Translations under genes and position numbers: made by a program
Notes under the pieces: generated by a model
Database searches by the model: none
What the model saw: only the letters and a program-made list of their open reading frames with translations
What the model was told of the DNA's origin: nothing
Source of the DNA: DATJGR01 sp963735085
GTDB lineage: Bacteria > Pseudomonadota > Gammaproteobacteria > Pseudomonadales > Azotimanducaceae
Reading direction: 5' to 3'
Assembly: GCA_963735085.1 (NCBI GenBank)
Contig: CAVTJP010000005.1
Span: 248,001-312,000, forward strand
Length of the DNA stretch: 64,000 nt
Shown: in pieces, positions 32,526-41,780 of the stretch
How positions within the stretch are numbered: position 1 is the first letter of the stretch
How the letters are laid out: the number at the start of each line of letters is the position of its first letter

Positions 32526-33375
32526 GGTTCGTTTCGATGAAACCGTCGGACGCTACGTGTATCTCGATCTCGGCGGCATCAGTCATCGCGTGTACTTCGA
32601 AGAGAGCGGCACCGGTATTCCGCTGCTGCTGCAGCACACCGCGGGTGCCGACAGCCGGCAATGGCGCCACGTGCTCGAAGACGCCGAATTGCGCAAACGG
32701 TTTCGCATGGTCGCATATGACCTGCCCTACCACGGCAAATCGGTTCCGCCAACGAGCCAACGCTGGTGGAGCGAGGCCTACCGGTTGACACGCGAGTTCC
32801 TGGTCAGCGTCCCCGTGGCGCTGGCGGCGGCGCTCGAACTGCAGCGGCCGATCTACATGGGCAGTTCGATCGGCGGCCATCTGGCGATCGATCTGGCCAT
32901 CGAACAGCCCGATCGGTTTCGCGCGGTCGTCGGCCTGGAAGCGTCCGCATCCACGCCGGGCGGCTACGTCGATGAGTTCTATCACCCTGCGATCAGCAAC
33001 GATTTCAAGGCGCACCTGATGTATGGATTGATGGCGCCGATGAGTCCCGAGGCCTTTCGGCGCGAGACAGCGTGGGTGTACAGCCAGGGCGCACCCGCGG
33101 TCTTCAAAGGAGATCTGTACTACTACTCGATCGACCACGACGTGACCAAAACCGCGCACACGATCGATACGGAACGCATCTCCGTCGACATCCTCAACGG
33201 CGAGTACGATTGGAGTGGCACGCCGGCGCTCGGTCGGGCGCTCGCCGATCTGATACCCGGCGCGCGCTATCAGACGATGCCCGGGCTGGGCCATTTTCCG
33301 ATGAGCGAGAATCCGGAGCTGTTTCTGTCGATCATCCGCCCGGTGCTCGAGCGGATCGCACAACAGCCTGAATGA
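32518..33375 (+). CDS. alpha/beta hydrolase
   Basis: A 285-residue alpha/beta-hydrolase-fold enzyme. The oxyanion HTAGADSRQWRHV, the strand MVAYDLPYHGKS and the nucleophile elbow MGSSIGGHLAIDLA (Ser near residue 116) are present, with the acid in NGEYDWSGTP and the catalytic His in MPGLGHFPMSENP. It probably hydrolyses an ester or C-C bond of a catabolic intermediate. Coupled to the small gene before it and followed 34 bases later by an SDR on the same strand. Confidence 0.9.
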   Translation: MPEVRFDETVGRYVYLDLGGISHRVYFEESGTGIPLLLQHTAGADSRQWRHVLEDAELRKRFRMVAYDLPYHGKSVPPTSQRWWSEAYRLTREFLVSVPVALAAALELQRPIYMGSSIGGHLAIDLAIEQPDRFRAVVGLEASASTPGGYVDEFYHPAISNDFKAHLMYGLMAPMSPEAFRRETAWVYSQGAPAVFKGDLYYYSIDHDVTKTAHTIDTERISVDILNGEYDWSGTPALGRALADLIPGARYQTMPGLGHFPMSENPELFLSIIRPVLERIAQQPE

Positions 33376-33409
33376 GGCGCGATATCGGACATCCAACGGG
33401 AGGTTTGCC

Positions 33410-34252
33410 ATGAATCACGCAGCCATCGCGCCGGGCCGGAGCGCCGTCATTACCGGCGGCGCCAGCGGCATCGGTTTCGCTGCCGCGCAGCGTTTCATCG
33501 ACATAGGCATGCGAGTCTGCATCGCCGACGTCGACGCAGACGCGCTGGCGAAAGCGCAGCAAACGCTGGGTAAGAACGCCATTGCCGTGGCCACCGACGT
33601 CGCTGATCTGGCCGCGGTGGAGCGGCTGCGCGACCGGGTCATCGACACGTTCGGGGAAGTCGCCATATTGATGAACAATGCCGGCACCGGAGGCGGCGGC
33701 GGACCGTGGACCGGATACGCGGGCTGGCAGCGCGTGCTCGGCGTGAATCTATGGGGCGCGGTGCATGGCGTACACGCATTTGCGCCAACGATGATCGCGC
33801 AGGGCACACCCTGCGCCATCGTCAACACCGGGTCGAAACAAGGCATCACGAACCCGCCCGGAGATACCGCCTACAACGTCAGCAAAGCCGGCATCAAGAC
33901 ATTGACGGAAGCGTTGGCGCACCAGTTGCGCAACACCGAGAAATGCCGCGTGACGGCGCACTTGCTGGTGCCGGGATTCACCTACACCGGACTGACGAGG
34001 CGACGCCTGCCGGAAAAACCACCGGCAGCATGGCACCCGGAGCAGGTCGTCGATGAATTGTTGCGGCGAATGGGCGCCGGCGATTTCTACATCATCTGCC
34101 CGGACAACGATGTCACGACGGCAATGGACAACGCCCGTTTGCAGTGGAATACCGACGACATCATCAAAAACCGGCCGGCGCTGTCGCGCTGGCATCCCGA
34201 TTTCGCCGCGGAGTTCGCCGCTTACATGCAGGCATACCGCAAAGAGGGCTGA
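33410..34252 (+). CDS. SDR family oxidoreductase
   Basis: A 280-residue classical SDR. The nucleotide-binding TGGASGIGFAAAQRF is at residues 15-29, the MNNAGTGGGGGPW motif near 90, and the active site S...YNVSKAGIKT near 145-165. The extended C-terminus (DDIIKNRPALSRWHPDF) is longer than in the shortest SDRs. Preceded by GGGAGG. It continues the strand of the 32.1 kb hydrolase pair and may act on the same substrate. Confidence 0.9.
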   Translation: MNHAAIAPGRSAVITGGASGIGFAAAQRFIDIGMRVCIADVDADALAKAQQTLGKNAIAVATDVADLAAVERLRDRVIDTFGEVAILMNNAGTGGGGGPWTGYAGWQRVLGVNLWGAVHGVHAFAPTMIAQGTPCAIVNTGSKQGITNPPGDTAYNVSKAGIKTLTEALAHQLRNTEKCRVTAHLLVPGFTYTGLTRRRLPEKPPAAWHPEQVVDELLRRMGAGDFYIICPDNDVTTAMDNARLQWNTDDIIKNRPALSRWHPDFAAEFAAYMQAYRKEG

Positions 34253-34263
34253 ATCGCGCGCGG

Positions 34264-35106
34264 TCAATAATCCAGCCGGTACCGGTCTCCGTCGCGGACG
34301 ATGCGGCCCGCGGTCGGCGCCGCGAAGTGCGTGCCGATGATCAGCACCGGCCGATCCGCGTACCGTTGCAGGAACCGTTCGCGCGTCGTGGCCGATACGA
34401 ACGGATCGACATCGGCACTGCTCGACCACTTCGGATGCGCGATCTGACACGGGTGATGGATCATGTCACCGGTGATCACTGCTTCTTCGCCGCGCGAGGC
34501 AATGTGAACGCTGACGTGGCCGGGTGTGTGTCCCGGGGTCGGTTCGAGCGTGATCTCGTCGCTGACGCGGTGCGTCTCGTCCACCAGGTCCGCTAAGCCG
34601 CGATCGAAAATCGGCTGCACCGAATCTTCGATCACCGGACCGTACTCCTGCGGCTCCCGACTCCAATGCCGCCACTCCTTTTCGGCGAACAGGTAGCGCG
34701 CATTCTGAAACGTCGGCTGCCACTGGCCGTCGATGAGGCGCGTGTTCCATCCGACATGATCGACATGCATGTGCGTGCACAACACCGTGTCCACGCGATC
34801 CAGCGCAAAGCCCCGTTCGACGAAATCTTCGAGGAAGCGTCCCTGCATCCGGTTCCAGCGTGGATACGTACGTTCCTTGTCGTTGCCGATACAGGTGTCG
34901 ACCACGATGCACCGATCGCGCGTCTGCAGCACCAGTGTGTGGATGCTGAGCACGATGCGCTGCTGCGCATCGATGAATGGGTCCAGCCAGTCGATCGCGT
35001 CGAGTTCTTCCGGCGTCGCCTGTGGCAACAGATACGGTCCCAGCGATGCGGTCGTCAGTTCGACAATCTGCGTGATGCTTACCTCACCGATCTGCCACGT
35101 CAGCAT
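34264..35106 (-). CDS. MBL-fold metallo-hydrolase
   Basis: A 280-residue metallo-beta-lactamase-fold hydrolase. The zinc motif HxHxDH is THMHVDHVGW, the next His is in PTPGHTPGHVSVH, the bridging Asp in AVITGDMIHHP and the last His in IIGTHFAAP. It resembles quorum-quenching lactonases and arylsulfatase-unrelated hydrolases of the same fold; the substrate is unknown. The start is the ATG at 35106 (MLTWQIGEVSITQIVE). It is convergent with the SDR at 33410, 12 bases apart. Confidence 0.88.
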   Translation of the reverse strand: MLTWQIGEVSITQIVELTTASLGPYLLPQATPEELDAIDWLDPFIDAQQRIVLSIHTLVLQTRDRCIVVDTCIGNDKERTYPRWNRMQGRFLEDFVERGFALDRVDTVLCTHMHVDHVGWNTRLIDGQWQPTFQNARYLFAEKEWRHWSREPQEYGPVIEDSVQPIFDRGLADLVDETHRVSDEITLEPTPGHTPGHVSVHIASRGEEAVITGDMIHHPCQIAHPKWSSSADVDPFVSATTRERFLQRYADRPVLIIGTHFAAPTAGRIVRDGDRYRLDY

Positions 35107-35224
35107 GTGTGCACCCCACTTTTCCAGATGAGTTACAGATGAGTCCAAACCGCATACAGCATTGCAAATGCGGCAGCCGTGATCAAAGATTCTCGATCAC
35201 CCGTGGATTCGGCGAGGCACCTCA

Positions 35225-36007
35225 ATGCAATACGGCGATGTAGAAGTCACCCGCAACGGCCATGTCGCGGTCCTCGAGATTCAGCGCGGGCCGAACAATT
35301 TCTTCGATACACAACTCATCAATTCGCTCGGTGACGCGTTCGACGCACTCGATGCGGATCCGGAGTGTCGCGCCTCAGTGCTGTGCGCGCAGGGCAAACA
35401 CTTCTGTGCCGGGGCGAATTTCTCCGATCGCGGCCAGCAGAGCGAGCGCGCCACGCGAAGCGCGCAGGACGGCAATCCGTTGTACAGCGCCGCGGTGCGC
35501 CTGTTCAGCGCGCGCAAGCCGATCATCGGCGCCATTCAGGGCGCGGCGGTCGGCGGCGGCTTCGGCCTCGCGCTGCTGCCGGATTTTCGCATCGCCTGCC
35601 CGCAGACGCGCTTCACCGCTAACTTCGTCAAACTCGGCTTCCATCCGGGCTTCGCGCTGACCTACACATTGCCGCGGTTGATCGGTCAGCAACGCGCGAA
35701 CCTGATGTTCTACACGGGACGACGCATCGACGGTGAGACCGCATACGCGTGGGGGCTCGCCGATGTGCTGACCGATCAGGAATCGATTCGCGACGAAGCA
35801 ATCAAGCTGGCGGCGGAGATCGCCGAAAACGCGCCGCTCGCGGTGATGTCGGTGCGCGCGACGATGCGCGACGGGCTCGCTGCCGCCGTCAAAGCGCAGA
35901 CCGATCACGAGTTCATCGAACAGCATCGACTGCAGCAGACAGAAGATCATAAGGAAGGCGTGCGCGCGGTTGCGGAGCGGCGGCCGGGGAATTTCAAAGG
36001 GCGCTGA
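35225..36007 (+). CDS. enoyl-CoA hydratase/isomerase family protein
   Basis: A 260-residue crotonase-fold protein. The oxyanion-hole strand is LCAQGKHFCAGANFSD, and the second oxyanion segment is IGAIQGAAVGGGFGLALLPD. Catalytic glutamates of canonical hydratases are not both obvious: the first position falls in GFGLALLPDFR and the second near LGFHPGFALTYTLP, so an isomerase or hydrolase-like activity is possible. Encoded alone, divergent from the MBL gene at 34264, with 118 bases between. Confidence 0.86.
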   Translation: MQYGDVEVTRNGHVAVLEIQRGPNNFFDTQLINSLGDAFDALDADPECRASVLCAQGKHFCAGANFSDRGQQSERATRSAQDGNPLYSAAVRLFSARKPIIGAIQGAAVGGGFGLALLPDFRIACPQTRFTANFVKLGFHPGFALTYTLPRLIGQQRANLMFYTGRRIDGETAYAWGLADVLTDQESIRDEAIKLAAEIAENAPLAVMSVRATMRDGLAAAVKAQTDHEFIEQHRLQQTEDHKEGVRAVAERRPGNFKGR

Positions 36008-36051
36008 CGGGCGGCGATCGCCAACGCGTTGATCCGCACAGGGGATTTGTA

Positions 36052-36831
36052 GTGTCTTCGATCTGTCTGGTGACGGCGCTGTGCGACCCGCCTGGCGAGC
36101 TTCTGATCAAAGCGGAACGCAATTGGGGTGCGCTGCAACAGCGCTTTTCAAATATTGCGGTCCACCTGACCGACGACACACACGCGGATTGGCATCGGTT
36201 CTTGACGGAGCGCGGTGTGCCGACCGCGCAGGCTCGACAGGCGTGGGATTTCATCGGCCTGCACCGGCGCCGATCGCTCGAGCTGGGATTGCGCCATTTC
36301 GCGTGCGACCGCTTCTTCTATTCCGATCCCGATCACGTGCTGCGCTGGGTCGAGAGGCAGCCGGATGAACTGGACGACGTGCTGCGCGGCGCTCGACACT
36401 GCGACTGCACGGTGATTGGCCGATCGGATGCCGGATTCAAAGAGACGCCGGAGCGCCTGCGAGCGACCGAGGCTATCGTGAATCACATCTATCGGTTGAT
36501 GACCGGACACGCGTGGGATTTGTTGATGGCGGTACGAGTGTTTTCGCGTCGCGCGGCCGAACTGATTGTCACACGGTCGACGGTGGACACGTTGGGAAAC
36601 GATGTCGCGTGGCCGTTGCTGGTGGCTCAAAGCGGCTTGACGCTGGGTTACGTACAAGCTGAAGGGCTGACGTACGAAACCAATTCGGTCTATGCGCACG
36701 ATGGAGCGGACACGCTGGATAACGATCCACAGTCGTGGATGTTGCGCGTCCACGCGGCAAATCAGCAGGTGGCGGCAATGCGGCCGTTTCTCAATGGGCT
36801 GAATGCGGGCCGGGATGCGGCGTCGACGTAG
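36052..36831 (+). CDS. hypothetical protein, possible glycosyltransferase-like
   Basis: A 259-residue protein with a GTG start. No family is recognised with confidence. The opening SSICLVTALCDPPGELLIKA, the strand ACDRFFYSDPDHVLRWVE with a DPDH acidic cluster, and IGRSDAGFKETPERLRATEA weakly suggest a GT-A-like nucleotide-sugar fold. No signal peptide or membrane segment. Its stop directly abuts the damaged GNAT gene's ATG at 36832, so they share a transcript. Confidence 0.6.
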   Translation: MSSICLVTALCDPPGELLIKAERNWGALQQRFSNIAVHLTDDTHADWHRFLTERGVPTAQARQAWDFIGLHRRRSLELGLRHFACDRFFYSDPDHVLRWVERQPDELDDVLRGARHCDCTVIGRSDAGFKETPERLRATEAIVNHIYRLMTGHAWDLLMAVRVFSRRAAELIVTRSTVDTLGNDVAWPLLVAQSGLTLGYVQAEGLTYETNSVYAHDGADTLDNDPQSWMLRVHAANQQVAAMRPFLNGLNAGRDAAST

Positions 36832-37260
36832 ATGGGACTACCTTTTCGCATTGCGACTCCACGGCTGCTGTTGCGACCCCACGAAGCGACAGATGCCGAG
36901 GAGGTGCATCCTACCTGGGCCGTATGTCTTGGCGACTCGGTAGTTGGCAGCGTGAACATCCGCTTCTTCGACGGACATCGGATCGCCGAATTCGGCTACG
37001 GCATCGCACGATCATATTGGGGCCAGGGTCTGACAACCGAGGCAATGCGAGCGATTATCGATGCCTCGTTTGCAACCTATCTCGAATTGGCGCGTGTCCG
37101 CGCGCGGGCGGACGCGGAGAATTTGGGATCGCGTCGGGTCATGGAAAAACTCGGCATGACACTCGAAGGTGTGATGCGCCGGGATCGTATCTTCTTCGAC
37201 GAACTACGGGACGACGCAATCTACGGATTGCTTCGCGCGGAATGGTCCGGCGCAGCTTGA
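36832..37260 (+). CDS. GNAT acetyltransferase with internal in-frame deletion
   Basis: A 142-residue RimJ/RimL-type GNAT. The N-terminal IATPRLLLRPHEATDAEEV runs straight into HPTWAVCLGDSVVGSVN, whereas relatives have about 35 extra residues there. The rest is intact: IAEFGYGIARSYWGQGLTTE holds the acetyl-CoA site, then LGSRRVMEKLGMTLEGVM. The deletion removes an early helix and strand of the GNAT fold, so activity is doubtful although the frame is open. A damaged GNAT also follows at 37390. Confidence 0.72.
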   Translation: MGLPFRIATPRLLLRPHEATDAEEVHPTWAVCLGDSVVGSVNIRFFDGHRIAEFGYGIARSYWGQGLTTEAMRAIIDASFATYLELARVRARADAENLGSRRVMEKLGMTLEGVMRRDRIFFDELRDDAIYGLLRAEWSGAA

Positions 37261-37389
37261 ACGAATCGTTGGCATCCCGGGATCCATCGAGTACGACCGC
37301 AACTTCTCGAGCCAAGCCATGTCGGCGTCACACGTAGGTCTCAATATATATTTCATGGGCGCTGCCCGAGTGATGTTCGCGTCGCCCAG

Positions 37390-37892
37390 ATGAGATCACA
37401 GATCTACATTCGTTCCCCAACTCCGGATGACCAACGCGAGTTTCTCGCCGCGGCGCGCCGCTCCAAATCATTTCATCGGCCGTGGGTGACTGCGCCCGTC
37501 ACGCCGAAGGCATTTCGCCTGTTTCTAGCGCAAATCGCACCACCCGTAGACTACGCGTTTCTGGTTTGTCTGCGCGATGGCGGCGATATCGCCGGCGTCA
37601 TCAACGTGACGAACATCGTGCTCGGCGCGTTTCGCCGTGGTATCTGGGTTACTACGCGTTCGAAGGCCACGAACGTCGTGGGTTGATGCGCGAAGGCCTT
37701 CAATCGGTGGTTAGACACGCATTCGAATCGCTGAAGCTGCATCGCGTGGAGGCGAACATTCAACCGGGAAACGACGCATTGCTCGCGCTGGTCCGGTCGT
37801 GCGGATCTTTGCTGGAAGGATACTTACCGCGATATCTGAAGATCAGCGGGCGCTGGCGCGATCATCAACGGTGGGCGATCGTTAAGCCATAG
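37390..37892 (+). pseudogene. GNAT (RimJ/RimL-type) acetyltransferase, frameshifted
   Basis: Homology starts at MRSQIYIRSPTPDDQREFLA and runs through INVTNIVLGAFRRG, then switches frame and continues YLGYYAFEGHERRGLMREGL, NIQPGNDALLALVRSCG and LPRYLKISGRWRDHQRWAIV to a stop at 37892. One base is missing near 37645. The intact form would be about 167 residues, a ribosomal-protein-alanine-acetyltransferase-like enzyme. Otherwise little decayed, so the lesion is recent or an assembly error. Confidence 0.82.
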
Positions 37893-38016
37893 CTCGACGG
37901 GGTACTGCAGCTGGCTCGGTAGTTACTTCAGCGGTGGATAACCTGCAATCGTTTGCGACATCGCCCCTTTATTGTGCTGTTGGCCATTGCATTTGTCTCG
38001 GCTTTGCTTAAGTATA

Positions 38017-38032
38017 CTGGATAAGTATCCAG
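38017..38032. promoter_or_regulatory. 16-bp palindrome upstream of DUF222-HNH gene
   Basis: CTGGATA-AG-TATCCAG has 7-bp perfect arms. It sits 17 bases before the ATG at 38049 and partly overlaps a TATACT (38013-38018) that could be a -10 element. The placement suits an operator, but no regulator is encoded next to it. Confidence 0.4.
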
Positions 38033-38048
38033 CATCAGGAGTCGGGAC

Positions 38049-39374
38049 ATGCCTCTGGCAATGGCTGCAACACCCGACGATCTCGACTCGCTCACCACCG
38101 AAATCACCACACTCTGCGGGCACCTCGATGCAGCAGAGTTCCGGCTGCTCGAACTGATCCGCGAACTCGATGAGCGCGCACCGTGGGGTCTGTGGGAAAT
38201 GAAGAGTTGCGCGCACTGGCTGAACTGGAAGTGCGGGATTGCACTCGGCGCGGCACGCGAGAAGGTGCGGGTCGCGCATGCACTTCCGGGATTGCCGCTT
38301 GTACGAGATGCATTCCGAAATGGCCGGCTGTCGTATTCGAAGGTACGGGCGCTCACCCGCATCGCCAATGCGGACAACGAAGCCCTGCTGGTGGAGATGG
38401 CGTTGTCGGCCACCGCAGCTCACATCGAGACGATCGTGCGCAAGTACCGGCAGGTGGCACGGCTGCAGGCAGCAGATCAGGCGCTGTCGCTGCATCAGAG
38501 TCGCAGCCTGACCTACTACTGGGCCGATGATGGTGCATTGGTCGTCAATGGGCGGCTGAGCCCTGAACAGGGCGCTGTTCTGGTCCGTGCACTCGAACGT
38601 GCCGAAGGATGGATCGAGTCGTTACCGGATGAATCACACGAGGCACGCCACGCCGATGCACTGGCTGCAGTGGCCGAGCGGTTTCTGGCAGTGCCACTAG
38701 GCGCCGATGACGGTGCCTCGAGCGCTGACCGCTACCACATCACCGTACACGTTTCCGCGGAAACGCTACGCACCGACGGTTCGATCGATCCGGGCGATCC
38801 GCCGGCCATCGAAGACGGCCCGGTACTGGCACCGGATACCGTACGCCGTCTGGCGTGCGATGCGGGAGTCGTACCATTGATCGAAGCTGCCAACGGTGAG
38901 GCACTGGCAATCGGCCGTAGGACCCGGGTGATCTCAGCGGCGTTACGCCGGGCGCTGAAGCGCCGCGATGGCGGGTGTCGCTTTCCGGGCTGTACGAACA
39001 CCCGCTTCGTCGATGCGCATCATATCCACCACTGGGCCGACGGCGGCGAGACGCGGCTCGACAATCTTGTCCTGTTGTGCCGTCACCATCATCGGCTGAT
39101 CCATGAGGGCGGCTTCAGCGTCGAACGTTCGGCATCCGGCGCGATCGGCTTTCGGGATCGCAATGGTCAGAACATACCGGCGAGTGCCGAAACGCGTTTC
39201 CGCGGAAACGTCCGGGCCTTGTTCGCAGCGGATGCTGCACGTGGGATCGACATCGATTCCGATACGACAACGCCGGCATGGTATGGCCAGCACCCGGACT
39301 ATGACCACATCCTGTGGGTGATGTATCAGGGTCGCGTTGACGTCGATGCAGGTCGACTACCTTTATCTGGATAG
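38049..39374 (+). CDS. DUF222 and HNH endonuclease domain protein
   Basis: A 441-residue protein with an N-terminal DUF222 (13E12-repeat-like) helical domain, including GLWEMKSCAHWLNWKCG and VRVAHALPGLPLVRDAFRNG, and a C-terminal HNH domain (GGCRFPGCTNTRFVDAHHIH then HWADGGETRLDNLVLLCRHH). The two CxxC-like cysteines and H/N/H residues are intact, so nuclease activity is plausible. Such proteins are numerous in actinobacteria and scattered in proteobacteria, often as mobile or selfish genes. AGGAG precedes the ATG. Its end overlaps the convergent DUF1223 gene by 12 bases. Confidence 0.88.
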   Translation: MPLAMAATPDDLDSLTTEITTLCGHLDAAEFRLLELIRELDERAPWGLWEMKSCAHWLNWKCGIALGAAREKVRVAHALPGLPLVRDAFRNGRLSYSKVRALTRIANADNEALLVEMALSATAAHIETIVRKYRQVARLQAADQALSLHQSRSLTYYWADDGALVVNGRLSPEQGAVLVRALERAEGWIESLPDESHEARHADALAAVAERFLAVPLGADDGASSADRYHITVHVSAETLRTDGSIDPGDPPAIEDGPVLAPDTVRRLACDAGVVPLIEAANGEALAIGRRTRVISAALRRALKRRDGGCRFPGCTNTRFVDAHHIHHWADGGETRLDNLVLLCRHHHRLIHEGGFSVERSASGAIGFRDRNGQNIPASAETRFRGNVRALFAADAARGIDIDSDTTTPAWYGQHPDYDHILWVMYQGRVDVDAGRLPLSG

Positions 39375-40157
39375 CGCGGATGGAGTCGAGGTTCGCGATA
39401 GCCATCCACCGGTCGCCTGGATCGGTTGGTCGTTCGCGTCGACAACCCAGACAGCTACCGCTTGATTCCTCGCACGGTCTGATCCGGAGACGTCGAACGC
39501 AGCGCGCCATGTATCGCCAGACTTTGCCGATCGGCTCAGCTCGATCCAATCCAATTTGCGGACGACGAACGCATGGTGCAGCGTTTTGCCGGCGTTCTCC
39601 CCCCGGCGCACTTGCGTCGTCTGATCGGATTGCAGCCACGCCAGTGCGACCCGCGGCCGGGTCATATCGTTGGTGCTGTCGAAGCTGACGTCGGCGTGCG
39701 ATTGCCGGATACGCAGCGTCAGCACGCCAACCGTCTTAACGGGTAACTGTTCGTATGCGTGCGGCGCCCTGCGCCACGAGCGCCACTCGTCGCCCGCAAC
39801 GAAAACGCCTGGCGTGTACACGCCGGTCCCAGCCCGCGACGCGGTGCGCGCCTGCAGCGCATCGAATTGCTGTTGTGCGAAACGATCGCGCCAACCGAGG
39901 CCGTCCCAATAGGTCACGTGGAATACCACCGGCACGAACTGCGACCACAGGCCGCTGGCGTCGCCGAGGCTTCTGATCCAGGCATCTGCGGGTGGACAGC
40001 TGTTGCAGCCCTCCGAGGTGAACAACTCGATCAACGGCGTCGCTCGCGCGGCGCTTTGGAACACCGAGTCGCAGCGTGCCACGCCGGAAAACAACATCAG
40101 TGCAACGATCAACGAAATCGCACTGAGCCACGTCAATTGCTGTTGCAGGGCTCTCAT
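39363..40157 (-). CDS. DUF1223 family thioredoxin-like exported protein
   Basis: A 264-residue protein of the DUF1223 family. A signal peptide is visible (MRALQQQLTWLSAISLIVAL, then MLFSGVARC). The mature part starts with a thioredoxin-like strand and CxxC motif in PLIELFTSEGCNSCPPADAW, and the family block VVFHVTYWDGLGWRDRF follows. Exported disulfide chemistry is suggested by the motif, but no function is established. Start at 40157; an ATG at 40178 would add seven residues. Convergent with the DUF222-HNH gene. Confidence 0.87.
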   Translation of the reverse strand: MRALQQQLTWLSAISLIVALMLFSGVARCDSVFQSAARATPLIELFTSEGCNSCPPADAWIRSLGDASGLWSQFVPVVFHVTYWDGLGWRDRFAQQQFDALQARTASRAGTGVYTPGVFVAGDEWRSWRRAPHAYEQLPVKTVGVLTLRIRQSHADVSFDSTNDMTRPRVALAWLQSDQTTQVRRGENAGKTLHHAFVVRKLDWIELSRSAKSGDTWRAAFDVSGSDRARNQAVAVWVVDANDQPIQATGGWLSRTSTPSALSR

Positions 40158-40314
40158 GTCACGCGTACTGATCAGCAATTCGTATATCTACAAGTACGCT
40201 CGCGACGACAGGGTGGTTACAACCCTGCTGCACGGGTGATGTGGCAATGGCAACATGACGATGCCGGCTACGCCACCGCCGTCGACACACGAATTGGTCC
40301 AGCAAGGAGTCGCT

Positions 40315-40713
40315 ATGGCTAGGTATGTGATTACACCGGATGTCGCCGTTCGTCTGGCCGAACAACGGGCGCAAATCAAGGAAGGGACACAACTGGTAGC
40401 ACCGACATTGCTGCGATCGCAGGTGCTGTCGATCCTCTACCAACGAGTTCGCGATGGAACCCTCGACAAGTCCGAGGCACAAGCGCAACTGGACTACATC
40501 CGCCGTCTGCGCACCCGACTCCTCGGCGACCGCGTGCTGCAAGACGTTGCCTGGACGGTGGCCGCCGAGTTCAACTGGCCCGATACGCTCGACGCGGAGT
40601 ATGTCGCGCTCACGAAACTGCAAGCGGATGCCATGGTCACGACCATTGCCGCCATCAAGACAGCAGCCGCGAAGCTTGTTGCTGTGGCGTCCTACGACGA
40701 CCTCGTCGAATAG
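40315..40713 (+). CDS. PIN-domain (VapC-like) protein, no antitoxin adjacent
   Basis: A 132-residue protein resembling PIN-domain toxins of the VapC group. The order YVITPDVAVRLAEQ, LVAPTLLRSQVLSILYQRV, LGDRVLQDVAWTVAAEFNW and DTLDAEYVALTKLQADAMVT follows the PIN pattern. The second acidic position is Gln (RSQV, not SEV), and the last Asp expected after VT is missing (VTTIAAIK), so RNase activity is doubtful. The ATG at 40315 has AAGGAG upstream. The 150 bases before it hold no open antitoxin frame. Convergent with the ABC-F remnant. Confidence 0.55.
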   Translation: MARYVITPDVAVRLAEQRAQIKEGTQLVAPTLLRSQVLSILYQRVRDGTLDKSEAQAQLDYIRRLRTRLLGDRVLQDVAWTVAAEFNWPDTLDAEYVALTKLQADAMVTTIAAIKTAAAKLVAVASYDDLVE

Positions 40714-40734
40714 GAGTTGGTCAGATCAACGGCG

Positions 40735-41780
40735 TCAACGTATGAGCAGCTCCCAAATGTGCGCCCCGCCTACTTGGATGTGCCAGTCGATGCTGGTGAG
40801 ACGTTCGAGAAATCGGCGGTCGTGGCTGACCAGCAGAAGCCCACAGGGACAATCGATGAGCGCCCGCTCCAACGCTTCGATCGAGGGGAGGTCGAGGTGA
40901 TTGGTCGGCTCGTCCATCGCGATCAATTGTGGCGCGCTTGCCATCCCAATGGCCAGCAACAGCTTGCGGATTTCGCCGGGGCGCCGCCGAGCGAAATCCG
41001 ACCGGCTTCGAGTTCGAACAACGTGTTGCGCGGAGAACGCGAGCCGGGCAACCAAATCCGGGTGTCGTACTGTTTCGCCACGCGTGTTCGATCGAGGCGC
41101 GCCTCTGCCCGCTTGGCCCGTCCGCCGAGTTGGCGCAGGGATGCGCCGGCCTTGCCGTCGCTAACGCGGGCGCGATCGATTTTTTCGCGCGCATCGCTGT
41201 CATGACGCTTGAGGCCACGTTTCGAACGGCGAGCCGATTCGCCAGAGGCCGTCTCGCGCCGGCGGATGAGATCGCGCTCGAGTTTGCGATGTTCTCTCAG
41301 CGCGTTACTGCGCTCGGATGCCGCGACCGCGCGGTCATGACGGCGCTGCTCGCGAGCCTTCGTGTAGCCACCGGCATACACCGTTGCGGTCGGCGGTTCG
41401 AGCCACAGACACTGCACGCACAACGCATCGAGCAGTTCGCGGTCGTGGCTGACGATCAAACCGACGCCCCGAAAACGCGCCAGCGCCGCCAGCAACAGTT
41501 CGCGTGCCGCCGCATCAATGTGGTTGGTCGGCTCATCGATCGCAAGCAACTCGGGCTGCTGCCACAGTGCACACCCGATCTGCGCCCGTTTACGTTCGCC
41601 GTGGCTGAGCGATTCCCAGCGGGTGCCGAAATCAGCGTCGAGACCGAGCCTGCCGCGCAATTCGAACGCGTCCGGATCCAAATCGTCGAGAAACAAGCCC
41701 GAAAACAGCGGTTGCGATGCGCCTTCATAGGAAGGTCGCGAAGCGCGACCATACGATCGGACGACATGACGAATCTCCAA
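40735..41780 (-). pseudogene. ABC-F ATPase remnant lacking both Walker A regions
   Basis: A broken ABC-F protein gene (translation-factor-type ATPases with two nucleotide-binding domains). Domain 1 keeps LSHGERKRAQIGCALWQQPE, LAIDEPTNHIDAAAREL and VGLIVSHDRELL, then the linker with WLEPPTATVYAGGYTKAREQ. Its N-terminal part jumps from GASQPLFSG straight to LDDLDPDAFELRGRLG, omitting Walker A. Domain 2 jumps from FELEAGRISLGG near 40990 to PGEIRKLLLAIGM in another frame, omitting Walker A and about 75 residues, then keeps LIAMDEPTNHLDLPSIEALE and LLLVSHDRRFLERL. No functional ATPase can result. Confidence 0.85.
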
